Source: an uncultured Flavobacteriaceae bacterium (GTDB taxonomy: Bacteria; Bacteroidota; Bacteroidia; Flavobacteriales; Flavobacteriaceae). From it: 64,000 nucleotides of DNA. Position 1 is the stretch's first letter. Each line of letters starts with the position of its first letter. The stretch covers positions 124,001-188,000 of the forward strand of contig CANMXP010000009.1 in the NCBI GenBank assembly GCA_947501845.1, written 5' to 3'. Below the pieces are notes generated by a model. That model saw only the letters and a list, made by a program, of their open reading frames with translations. It was not told the origin of the DNA and ran no database searches. Shown in pieces: positions 26,022 to 35,300 of the stretch. Position numbers and translations under genes: made by a program.

Positions 26022-27197
26022 TTATTTTTTTAATCTTAACAAAGCTTCTGTATAATAATAATCTGCATAATTTAAAGGCACATCTACTTCTGCTTGATGC
26101 GGAATGCTCCCAACACTATGCATCAATGCAAAATTATTGTTTTCACCTAGCTTGGCACTATAAGCATCAGTCCCTAATGAAACGATAGATTTATAGATAA
26201 AAGGCAAATAAGACTCCTTTGTATATCCATCTAATTCAATTAAAGCAGATGTCGCAATAGCTGCTGCCGAAACATCTCGTTTTTCGTTAGGAATATGAGG
26301 TGCGTTATAATCCCAATAAGGAATACCATCTTCTGGCATTGCATTTATAATGTATTTTGCAATATTTTGGGCTTGCTCCAAATATTTTTCATCTTTTGTA
26401 TACCTATAACAAACCGTATAACCATAAAGCCCCCAAGCTTGTCCACGTGCCCAAGAACTTTCATCAGAAAAACCTTGTGCCGTATTTTTATTTCGCACAG
26501 CTCCTGTTTCTGGGTCGTAGTCGATAACATGATAAGAACTATAATTTTCTCTAAAATGATGTTTTATAGTTGTATTGGCATGGGCAATAGCAATTTCTTT
26601 GTATTTCGGGTCTCCTGTTAATTTTGTTAATTCAAATAATAATTCCAAATTCATCATATTATCTATAATCACGGGGAATTTCCAACGATGGTTTGGTCCG
26701 ACATCCCAGCTTTGAATACAACCAACTTTTTCATTAAAACGTGTAATTAAAGAATTTCCAGAAGCAATTAAAACGTCTTTAAAGTCTTTATTTTTTGTTA
26801 AACGATAGCCATTTCCATATGAGCAATTAAAAATAAACCCAAGGTCATGATTGTTAGTAATCGTTTTATGGCTTTCAATTAATTTTTGTAATTGTTCTGC
26901 CCCGTTTTTCCATTTTTCATCGTTTGTAGCTTCATATAAATACCAGCATGTCCCTGGAAAAAAACCTTCCGTCCAATCAAATTTTAGAGGCGCCCAATAA
27001 ATGCTACCATCTTTGTTTGTGGTACGAGGAATTCTATTTTTCTCTAAAGCTTTATCCAATAATAGGGAAAGTTGTTTTTCTACAGCAATTAGTTGTTTAT
27101 CAACTTCTGATTTTTCATTTTTATCTGTTTTTCTATTTTTATTATTACAAGAAACAAATAGTATTGACAGGATTAAGACTAGTTTTATGGCTTTCAT
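26022..27197 (-). CDS. Glycoside hydrolase family 88 lipoprotein (unsaturated glycuronyl hydrolase)
   Basis: 391 residues with a lipoprotein signal ending LFVSC. The (alpha/alpha)6 barrel signature is clear: FDWTEGFFPGTCWYLYEAT, NNHDLGFIF near residue 115 with the first catalytic Asp, DNMMNLE near 178 with the second, and SSWARGQAWGLYGY. GH88 enzymes remove the 4,5-unsaturated uronic acid left by polysaccharide lyases. The gene lies 43 bp behind a GH29 fucosidase gene in the same direction, so the two probably form an operon for breaking down a fucosylated, uronic-acid-containing (possibly algal) glycan. No SusCD pair or lyase is next to them. Confidence 0.92.
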   Translation of the reverse strand: MKAIKLVLILSILFVSCNNKNRKTDKNEKSEVDKQLIAVEKQLSLLLDKALEKNRIPRTTNKDGSIYWAPLKFDWTEGFFPGTCWYLYEATNDEKWKNGAEQLQKLIESHKTITNNHDLGFIFNCSYGNGYRLTKNKDFKDVLIASGNSLITRFNEKVGCIQSWDVGPNHRWKFPVIIDNMMNLELLFELTKLTGDPKYKEIAIAHANTTIKHHFRENYSSYHVIDYDPETGAVRNKNTAQGFSDESSWARGQAWGLYGYTVCYRYTKDEKYLEQAQNIAKYIINAMPEDGIPYWDYNAPHIPNEKRDVSAAAIATSALIELDGYTKESYLPFIYKSIVSLGTDAYSAKLGENNNFALMHSVGSIPHQAEVDVPLNYADYYYTEALLRLKK

Positions 27198-27240
27198 AGA
27201 TAATTTGCCTTTTCAGATTTAACAGATATAATATATTGTT

Positions 27241-28782
27241 TTATTCCAGTTCAAATTTAAACACAGTAGCTATATCATTCATATCTACATCTGGAATAGT
27301 TAAAAATAGCTGGTTCTCGGTTTGTTCAAATACTACTTTGGTTTCTGTACCTAAAACAGTAATATTTTTAATTGGACTAGGGGTTGGATAACGATGCAAT
27401 CCAAAACTTTTTAAATCCAATTTCCTACCCTTTTCTGGACTTCCTAAGAAAAACATATAGAGTGCTTTTTTATCTTTCGACATGGTAAAACGCACATCAT
27501 CTGCAGAATATTTTGTAGTTGCAGATTGCCCTCCAAAATGACCTGCCTTAGCCACAGAAGTTCCGAAGCCATATTTTATAAATGGGCGTGTATTATAAAC
27601 AGCTTCTCCATATTTAGAGAGCCATCCTCCAATTTTCAAAAGAATATCTCGTTGCTCAGTTGGAATTACTCCTTCATTTGTAGGAGAAACATTTAGTAAA
27701 ACGGTTCCGTTCTTACTCCAAACATCTATCATATTACGCAATACCAATGTGGCATCTTTGTATTTTAAGTTATCTGTATGAGACCAAGACCCACGACTAA
27801 TCGTAACATCTGTCATCCAAGGAGACTCAGACAAATCTTTTTTACCACCTTGTTCAATATCCAACATACTCATATTGTGCGGCATATCATGCTGTTTCAT
27901 AACAATCGCAACTTCTTGATTTTTCTTTTTTGCTTCGTTTAAATAATAAGCTGCAAATTCTTGCCTGTACTGTTCTGGAATTGCATTTAACCAAGAGTCA
28001 AACCAAACTATATCTGGAGAATATTGGTCTATGACCTCTTTTAATTGTTCATACCAATATTTATGAAATTGGTCTGCTGGCATATTTCCATATAACTTTG
28101 AAATAATAGGATCTGTAGAGGAAGTTGCCAAATTAGGATTATAAGCAAAATGACTATCATAAGCCCCCCATTTTTCGGGATTATTGGCATTTCTTTGCAA
28201 GTTACGGGCATGGTGAAACGTTGTGATGAATTTCATTCCGTTCGCTTTAATTTCTTTTTCTAACAACCCTGTAATGTCTTTTTTGGGCCCCTTAGCTTTA
28301 GCATTCCAAGGATTTACTTTACTGTCCCATAAAGCAAAACCATCATGGTGCTGTGCTACTGGACCAGAAAATTTAGCACCAGCATCTTTAAATAATTTAG
28401 CCCAATCTTTTGCATCAAATTTTTCTGCTTTAAACATAGGGACAAAATCATGATAATTAAAATCTTCCCCATATTTTTCCCTATGCCATTTAGCAACATT
28501 TGGTCCATGCGGATGCCCTTCTCGGTACATGTAAAAAGGATACCACTCGCTATGGTGTGCTGGTACCGTATATACCCCCCAGTGGAAATAAATTCCCAAC
28601 TTGGCATCCTGTAACCACTCTGGAGTAGCCTGGTGCTTAGCTAAAGACTCCCATGTAGGTTCATATTTTTCTATATTATTTGTTTTATCTAAATTTTCGG
28701 AAATTAATGTTTCTTTTTTTTGGGAACATGCTACCAAAGATAGTAGCAAAGAAAAGGTGATGATGAATCGAATCGATCTCAT
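27241..28782 (-). CDS. Alpha-L-fucosidase, GH29, lipoprotein
   Basis: 513 residues with a lipoprotein signal (LLSLVACSQ). GH29 hallmarks: LGIYFHWGVYTVPAHHSEWY, HHDGFALWDSK, and DIVWFDSW near residue 258, which carries the nucleophilic Asp. The C-terminal third is a beta-domain with no extra module. The acid/base residue of GH29 is not reliably assignable by eye. It is the first gene of a two-gene operon with the GH88 hydrolase and likely cleaves terminal alpha-L-fucose in the periplasm or on the surface. Subfamily A or B cannot be decided here. Confidence 0.93.
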   Translation of the reverse strand: MRSIRFIITFSLLLSLVACSQKKETLISENLDKTNNIEKYEPTWESLAKHQATPEWLQDAKLGIYFHWGVYTVPAHHSEWYPFYMYREGHPHGPNVAKWHREKYGEDFNYHDFVPMFKAEKFDAKDWAKLFKDAGAKFSGPVAQHHDGFALWDSKVNPWNAKAKGPKKDITGLLEKEIKANGMKFITTFHHARNLQRNANNPEKWGAYDSHFAYNPNLATSSTDPIISKLYGNMPADQFHKYWYEQLKEVIDQYSPDIVWFDSWLNAIPEQYRQEFAAYYLNEAKKKNQEVAIVMKQHDMPHNMSMLDIEQGGKKDLSESPWMTDVTISRGSWSHTDNLKYKDATLVLRNMIDVWSKNGTVLLNVSPTNEGVIPTEQRDILLKIGGWLSKYGEAVYNTRPFIKYGFGTSVAKAGHFGGQSATTKYSADDVRFTMSKDKKALYMFFLGSPEKGRKLDLKSFGLHRYPTPSPIKNITVLGTETKVVFEQTENQLFLTIPDVDMNDIATVFKFELE

Positions 28783-28919
28783 GATGGCTATTATTTAATA
28801 AGAGTTTTAAATTTGAATATATTATTCTAGGTACAAACATGCAATTTAAAAATATAATATCCGAAAGAGTTCCATTCACAGTTCATTTTAAGGTAACAAA
28901 TAGGTCTTTTAATAGGAGA

Positions 28920-29609
28920 TTAAGCATACTTCAATAAAATATTGGGATCTGGACAATTTCTCATATAAAATTCCAGATCCTTTTTATTACAAACACCAGG
29001 ATAATCCCCAATATAGTCTTGTATATTTTTTATAACCTGAAAGTGTAAATGTGGTGGGTAATCTCCATTTACTGATGTATCGCCTAAAGTAGCAATTTGC
29101 TCTCCTTGTTTAAAAGCCTGACCAATTTTTAAATCCTTGATTGATGCTAAACTTAAATGACCATAAAGAGTATAAAATATAACGTCAGCTATAATATGTT
29201 TCAAAATAATAGTAGGTCCATAATCACCATAATTCATATTATTTTTAAAACTATGAACAGTAGCATCGAGAGGTGTATAAATTTGCGTATTGGCAGGACT
29301 CCATAAATCGACTCCTAGATGAATATTGCGTTCGTCTTCTGTTTGTCTGTTAAAATGTGAACTGCGTTTGTATATATTTCGGACTTCTAAATACCCGCCA
29401 TAGGCCACTAAAGCATCATGTTTTTTTATATGGCTGTCAATATATGCATTCAATTTAAAAGATGACGATACATCAATAGCGTTCAATGTTTTATTAGATT
29501 CCGATAAATCTAAAGACAGGTACTTAGAATCAGGAATAGACGCATCCAATACTCGCAAAGGTTTGGTACTCATATTATTTAAGAATTCTAAAAAATCGTT
29601 TGAATCCAT
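28920..29609 (-). CDS. M23 family metallopeptidase
   Basis: About 229 residues from the internal ATG (MDSNDFLEFL); the longer in-frame version adds 21 residues that look like an unrelated leader. The LytM/M23 zinc site is complete: HLGVDLW (His and Asp), YGHLS, and HLHFQ. M23 enzymes cut peptidoglycan cross-links or related peptides. I see no signal peptide at the chosen start, which is unusual for an envelope enzyme; some Bacteroidetes M23 proteins of this type are annotated without one. It is a lone gene between the glycosidase pair and rimO. Confidence 0.82.
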   Translation of the reverse strand: MDSNDFLEFLNNMSTKPLRVLDASIPDSKYLSLDLSESNKTLNAIDVSSSFKLNAYIDSHIKKHDALVAYGGYLEVRNIYKRSSHFNRQTEDERNIHLGVDLWSPANTQIYTPLDATVHSFKNNMNYGDYGPTIILKHIIADVIFYTLYGHLSLASIKDLKIGQAFKQGEQIATLGDTSVNGDYPPHLHFQVIKNIQDYIGDYPGVCNKKDLEFYMRNCPDPNILLKYA

Positions 29610-29734
29610 ACAAATCTGTTTATTCAAAAATAGAAAACTGATTGGTTTATTTAAACAATTCTTAAAAATCAACTATAACAAGCTCCCTTCGATAAGTTCT
29701 GGGCTATTTTTATATTTTGATTTGTATTAAGACG

Positions 29735-31039
29735 TTAGGCAACAACTTCTCCGTACAAATCGAAATCTTCTGCTTCAATAATTTTTACGGTGGTGAATTC
29801 TCCTGTTTTTAAATAGGTTTTAGTAGCATCGATCAATACTTCATTGTCAACATCTGGTGAATCATATTCGGTACGTCCAATAAAATAGTTCCCTTCTTTC
29901 CTATCAATAATCACTTTAAAGGTCTCACCAATTTTTTCCTGATTGAGTTCCCATGAAATCTGAGATTGTGTTTCCATGATCTGGTTAGCACGTTCAACCT
30001 TTATGGCTTCTGGGACATCATCTTCCAGATTATATGCATGCGTGTTCTCTTCATGAGAATATGTAAAACAGCCTAAACGCTCAAAACGCATGTCTGTAAC
30101 CCATTGTTTTAATGTTTGAAAATCTTCTTCTGTTTCGCCAGGATAACCAACTATAAGTGTTGTTCTTATAGCCATATTTGGAACAGCAACCCTAAATTCC
30201 TTAAGTAATTTGGTAGTTTTCTCTTTAGTAGTTCCGCGTCGCATGCTTTTTAAAATAGCATCTGAAATATGCTGTAATGGAATATCTAAATAGTTACAAA
30301 TTTTAGGCTCACGATTCATAACTTCCAAAACATCCATTGGAAAACCTGTGGGAAATGCATAATGCAAACGAATCCATTCTACACCGTCAATTTTAACTAA
30401 AGCTTCTAGCAACTCTGCCAAGTTTCTTTTTTTATACAAATCTAACCCGTAATAGGTTAAATCTTGCGCTATTAATATAAGCTCCTTCACCCCATTAGCT
30501 GCTAATTTTTCAGCTTCAATAACGATATCTTCAATAGGCGTGCTTCTATGTTTTCCCCTCATGATAGGAATAGCACAAAAACTACAAGGTCTGTCGCATC
30601 CTTCAGCAATTTTTAAATAGGCATAATTTTTAGGCGTTGTTGTTAAGCGCTCTCCTATTAATTCATGTTTATAATCGGCACCTAAGGCTTTTAACAACCC
30701 TGGCAGTTCTGTAGTACCAAAATATTGGTCTACATTCGGAATTTCCTTTTGTAAATCTGGTTTATAACGTTCACTTAAACACCCTGTAACAAATACCTTA
30801 TCAACCTCTCCCGCTTCTTTTTTTTGCATGAATTCTAAGATGGTATTCACGCTTTCTTCCTTGGCATTATTAATAAATCCACAGGTATTAATGACTACAA
30901 TATTACCTTCATCTTCATGAACCACATCTTTACCGCTAGCTTTGAGCTGCCCCATTAACACTTCACTATCGTAAACATTTTTACTACAGCCAAGAGTCAC
31001 AACATTTATCTTGTTTTTCTTAAGAGTTTTTGTACGCAT
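29735..31039 (-). CDS. rimO: Ribosomal protein S12 methylthiotransferase RimO
   Basis: 434 residues, a radical-SAM methylthiotransferase that modifies Asp of ribosomal protein uS12. The N-terminal UPF0004 domain gives the first cluster cysteines in TLGCSKNVYDSE, NTCGFINNAKEES and VTGCLSERY; the radical SAM motif is CDRPCSFCAIP near residue 141. A C-terminal TRAM domain begins near IGETFKVII. It is divergent from the serine hydrolase, with exact -7 boxes for both genes in the 120-bp gap. Length and motif order are standard. Confidence 0.97.
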   Translation of the reverse strand: MRTKTLKKNKINVVTLGCSKNVYDSEVLMGQLKASGKDVVHEDEGNIVVINTCGFINNAKEESVNTILEFMQKKEAGEVDKVFVTGCLSERYKPDLQKEIPNVDQYFGTTELPGLLKALGADYKHELIGERLTTTPKNYAYLKIAEGCDRPCSFCAIPIMRGKHRSTPIEDIVIEAEKLAANGVKELILIAQDLTYYGLDLYKKRNLAELLEALVKIDGVEWIRLHYAFPTGFPMDVLEVMNREPKICNYLDIPLQHISDAILKSMRRGTTKEKTTKLLKEFRVAVPNMAIRTTLIVGYPGETEEDFQTLKQWVTDMRFERLGCFTYSHEENTHAYNLEDDVPEAIKVERANQIMETQSQISWELNQEKIGETFKVIIDRKEGNYFIGRTEYDSPDVDNEVLIDATKTYLKTGEFTTVKIIEAEDFDLYGEVVA

Positions 31040-31098
31040 ACCGTTTTCCCAAGTGGGTTCAAATCTTTTTAATTAATAATGATAACCAATTTAGGGCG

Positions 31099-31106
31099 CA
31101 AAGATA
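31099..31106 (-). promoter_or_regulatory. -7 element of the rimO promoter
   Basis: TATCTTTG on the minus strand, exact TAnnTTTG, about 60 bp before the rimO start. Confidence 0.55.
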
Positions 31107-31127
31107 CAACCTTAATTAAACCTTTTA

Positions 31128-31135
31128 TATATTTG
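31128..31135 (+). promoter_or_regulatory. -7 element of the serine hydrolase promoter
   Basis: TATATTTG on the plus strand, exact TAnnTTTG, 28 bp before the preferred ATG. Confidence 0.55.
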
Positions 31136-31162
31136 AGAGTCTTAATTGCTAAACCTACAACT

Positions 31163-32236
31163 ATGAAAAATTTAGTTTGTCTCTCTTTTTTTGCTTTAAT
31201 GATTTTATCCAGCTGCTCTAAAAATGACACTCCAATAGCCCCAGAGCCTATAAATGACATTATCTATTTTCCTCCTATAAATTCTGATACTTGGGAAACC
31301 AAAACCTTAACAGGTTTGAGTTGGGATGCATCTGCTTTACAACCGCTATTGGATTATTTAGAAGCTAACAACACAAAAAGTTTTATAATCCTTCATGATG
31401 GTAAAATTGTAGTTGAACACTATTTTAGCAATCATACAGCAACATCTCCTTGGTATTGGGCAAGTGCTGGTAAAACATTAACCACGGCTATTTCTGGGAT
31501 CGCCCAAGAGGAAGGTTTAATAAATATTAATAGTAAAATTTCTGACTATTTAGGAACTGGTTGGACGAGTGCTCCTTTAGAAAAAGAAGACTTGATTACT
31601 TGTAAACACCTATTATCAATGAACTCTGGCTTGGATGATGGTTTAGGCGATCATGTTTCTCCTGCAAACCTGAAATATGTTGCCGATGCTGGTACGAGGT
31701 GGGCGTACCATAATGTTTATGTTAAAATGCAAGATGTCGTTGCCCAAGCGAGCAACCAAACCTGGTCTAGTTATTTTAATACGGCATTAAAAGATAAAAT
31801 TGGAATGACTGGCACATGGATACCTTCAAATGACTTTAATGTTTATTGGAGCAATACTAGGAGTATGGCACGTTTTGGTTTGTTAATTTACGCTAATGGA
31901 AAATGGGAAAACACTCAAATAATCCCTGAAATTTTTTTAAACGAAGCTACCAATACCTCACAAAACATCAATAAATCTTACGGATACCTATGGTGGTTAA
32001 ATGGAAAATCGACTTATCATTTACCTGGCAGCCAATTAGAATTTAATGGTGAATTAATCCCCAATGCCCCAGCAGACACGTATGCTGCTTTGGGTAAAAA
32101 TGATCAAAAAATTTATGTTGTTCCCAGTAAGAAATTAGTCATAGTACGCATGGGAAATGCTGCGGGTAACATCAATTTTGCTTTATCTACTTTCGACAAT
32201 GATTTATGGGAGAAAATAAATGCTTTGGTTAAATAA
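31163..32236 (+). CDS. Serine hydrolase, beta-lactamase (class C-like) family, lipoprotein
   Basis: 357 residues from the ATG starting MKNLVCLSFF, giving a lipoprotein signal with lipobox LSSC; the in-frame 28-residue upstream extension is not signal-like. The beta-lactamase fold is shown by the S-x-x-K motif in ASAGKTLTTA near residue 98, AYHNVYVK (Y-x-N equivalent) and YGYLWWLNG. Proteins of this class act as esterases, peptidases or beta-lactamase relatives; real antibiotic hydrolysis cannot be inferred. Monocistronic, followed by a long hairpin. Confidence 0.88.
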   Translation: MKNLVCLSFFALMILSSCSKNDTPIAPEPINDIIYFPPINSDTWETKTLTGLSWDASALQPLLDYLEANNTKSFIILHDGKIVVEHYFSNHTATSPWYWASAGKTLTTAISGIAQEEGLININSKISDYLGTGWTSAPLEKEDLITCKHLLSMNSGLDDGLGDHVSPANLKYVADAGTRWAYHNVYVKMQDVVAQASNQTWSSYFNTALKDKIGMTGTWIPSNDFNVYWSNTRSMARFGLLIYANGKWENTQIIPEIFLNEATNTSQNINKSYGYLWWLNGKSTYHLPGSQLEFNGELIPNAPADTYAALGKNDQKIYVVPSKKLVIVRMGNAAGNINFALSTFDNDLWEKINALVK

Positions 32237-32238
32237 AA

Positions 32239-32315
32239 AAGGCGATCTAAAAAGTATTAAATTAAGGTTCTCGACTTAACTCGAACCAACATTTAACTTA
32301 CTTTTCAGACCGCTT
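32239..32315. terminator. Long imperfect hairpin between convergent genes
   Basis: AAGGCGATCTaAAAAGTA and the rest of a roughly 38-base left arm pair with the right arm ending TACTTTTCAGACCGCTT, with a few bulges, including GGTTC/GAACC near the loop. It lies in the gap shared by two convergent genes and probably terminates both. Confidence 0.6.
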
Positions 32316-32347
32316 CTTTATATCAATACTAAAATATTAGATCACTA

Positions 32348-35300
32348 TCACTGGTAGCGTTTTACTAAAACCTTAGTTCTCGTATTTTTTCCGTTAACCT
32401 TAGTCTTTAAATAATAAAAACCACATCTTAAATCGCTTAATTGCAAACTAATATTGGATTTACCTGCACCAATTTGGTGAGATGACGACCTTAAAAGTTG
32501 TCCGTAGAAATCGTAAATCTTTAATTCTACTTCGGCTTCCGTATTACTATGTAATATCACATTGGTGTGATCAACAAAAGGATTTGGAGACACTTTAAAT
32601 CTAACTCTTGGTAAAGGATCTTGATTATCACAAACTCCTAAATAAGCACCTCTTGCCAAAAGAGCTTTTGCGCCATATTGACTCACGCATAAAGTTCTAC
32701 CTCTGTAACAAACCTGTACTTTTGGTTTTATATGGTTTTGCCCCCTCCAGTTGTATTGTCTTGTTCCAGAGTTACAAACAACATCTTTTACAGTAACTGT
32801 TGTCGTTGTTGTTTGTGTACAACCATTAGCATCGGTAACAGTGACACTATATGTTGCAGTCTCTTCCGGACAAACCTCTATATTTTCTTCAGTTTCACCA
32901 GTACTCCACTCATAAGTATAAGGTGCCACACCTCCTGTAATATTTGTTACTTCTAATAACGTACAAGCTTGTGATTCATAACCAAAGTATACTGTCGTTT
33001 CATCCGTTGTAGAGACTGTTAACCCTGAAGATTCTAAAATAGTAAATTCTTCAATTATGGTATTCCCTAAAGCATCTGTTATTGTTACCATATGGTCTCC
33101 TCCATTTAAATCATTAATAGTGTTTGAAGATACCTCCTCACCATTCCATTCATAATTATAAGGCGAAATACCACCAGAAACCAATATGGTTGCCGTACCA
33201 TTTGATGCCCCAAAACATATTGTATTTGTATAAAGCATCTCATCGACACTTAATGGTTTTAGCTGTAATCTGGCAGATACGGGAAAATGGTCTGATGCTG
33301 TTCTGGTATAATCATTATCATAAAACTCATAATGAACACGTTCCGATTCATTTATATAATTATCATTCAACTCGTTAGAAATAGCTATATGATCTATCAT
33401 ATTTTCTCTAGATACAAAAGATCTGAATCCGCCATCGCTTAAAGCTTTAGTTACGATATTATAATTAATAGTATCTGATACAAATTCATTATAGCTTGTT
33501 AAAGTAGTTGCAACATCTGCTACAGTTACATCAACATCATCATTATAATCCCCTAACAATACAATATTTCCCGTAGGGTATTGTGCATCTAAACTATCTT
33601 TTAGCACTTCTACATCGTACTCTCTCATATCATACCTGCTCTGAGGATCTGAACTACTATTTGCTCTGGCATGCAAAGCAATGAAGTTATATTGTTCTGT
33701 TTCTCCATCTATACTAACATCTGCGGTCATTAAAAAAGGTAGACGCCCACTCGCATAAAAACGATCTGTTGTAGTACTCGGGTAATTAACCAATGTAGAA
33801 TCGTCACCTCCATTATATAAAGGATGAATAGACTCTAACAACACTTTAGTGGCTGTAACATTTACAGTGGCTGTATTATAAATAAATCCAACCTTTTGCT
33901 TAATACCAGGATCATTTGGTCTTGACACAGCTGGCGAAAGTATGTAATCGTATCCTGGAAGTTCGCTTACCAATTGCGCAAACAATGCATCATCTGAAAT
34001 TTCCTGAACCGCCAATACATCTGCCTTCAATTCACTAATCACAACCTTTACACTATCTTTTTGGATAGCGTCAGACATCGGGTTTCCAGCAGCAGGAGAA
34101 TTACTTTCATCTCCAAACCATTCGATATTCCATGTTACCACATCTAACGTTTTCTCTTTTGGGATATCTATTGGAGGCACGGGAGGTATGTATGCTCCTG
34201 CACAACTCATATCGGCTGCCATTCTAGGAAGTAATTGATATAATTCAAAAAACTTTCCTACAACACCTATAACCTCATCACAAGTTTCTGGTTGACCTAA
34301 ACCTACTATAGCTTCTACATTATTATCTATTCTTAACTCTCCCGAACCGCTCGAATCGGTTAAAATATAATTAGCCCCTCCAAAAAGAATATCTCCAGGC
34401 TTTGGAAAAGCAGGATTTAAAATCTTAACCAATTCCGCTGGATGATTGGCCAACTCTCCTAAAGTTATAACTAATGGTTCTATTGGCTGATTTGGAATCC
34501 CGTTATTTTCTACTTCTGTTACTGGACTTATTTGAACTTGATCTCTAAAAACACTTCGTATTCCTGTTACCGTTATTGAATCTCCCACTTTAAAAACACC
34601 ATCTCCATGAACTAATTCATCAAAAATTGCGATAGCTCCTGTAGCATCTTGTATATATGCCGATCCAGAAAATTCATCAGCTACTGTAAGCACCCCAGCT
34701 ATTTTTACTTGCTCGCCCAACTTGTCTGAGTCTCTAGCTTCCAATATAGATATGAGTTCCGATGGTTGACTTACACCACCTTCCCCATAAGTTCCAATAG
34801 GAAACGTTGTATTAACGGTTGTCCCATCTAAAGCATTAGGACCGCTGAAAGACCAATTTGCCAATAAAAAAGCGCTTCCATCTGGCCCTGTGTCATCATT
34901 TCTGTAAGCCCAGCCGTCTAAATATTCCCATGGCTGACCAGAACCATCTGTATTTATATCTCCAAAAACATCTATAACCTCTCCATTGAAAAACAATTCT
35001 ACAGCATCATCGCCATTAATATTAGCCGCTCCCGACGCAAAATTAGGCGCAAAGCCAAAAAAGCTATTAAAGCCAGTTGTTTCGGATGCTACATAAATAA
35101 AATCCCCAGCATTTGCAGATCCAGAGAAAGCAAACTCTACACCATCTGATCCACCTCCGTTATTAGCAGAACCAAAACCATATTCGCTAAGATCTGCTAT
35201 ATCGTGTTTCGCATAAAACTCAATTGCTTTTGGAACACCACCTGAAAGCGGTCCGTCTATAACCCCAGTTATAATTAAATCCGGTCCATAAGCTCTTAAA

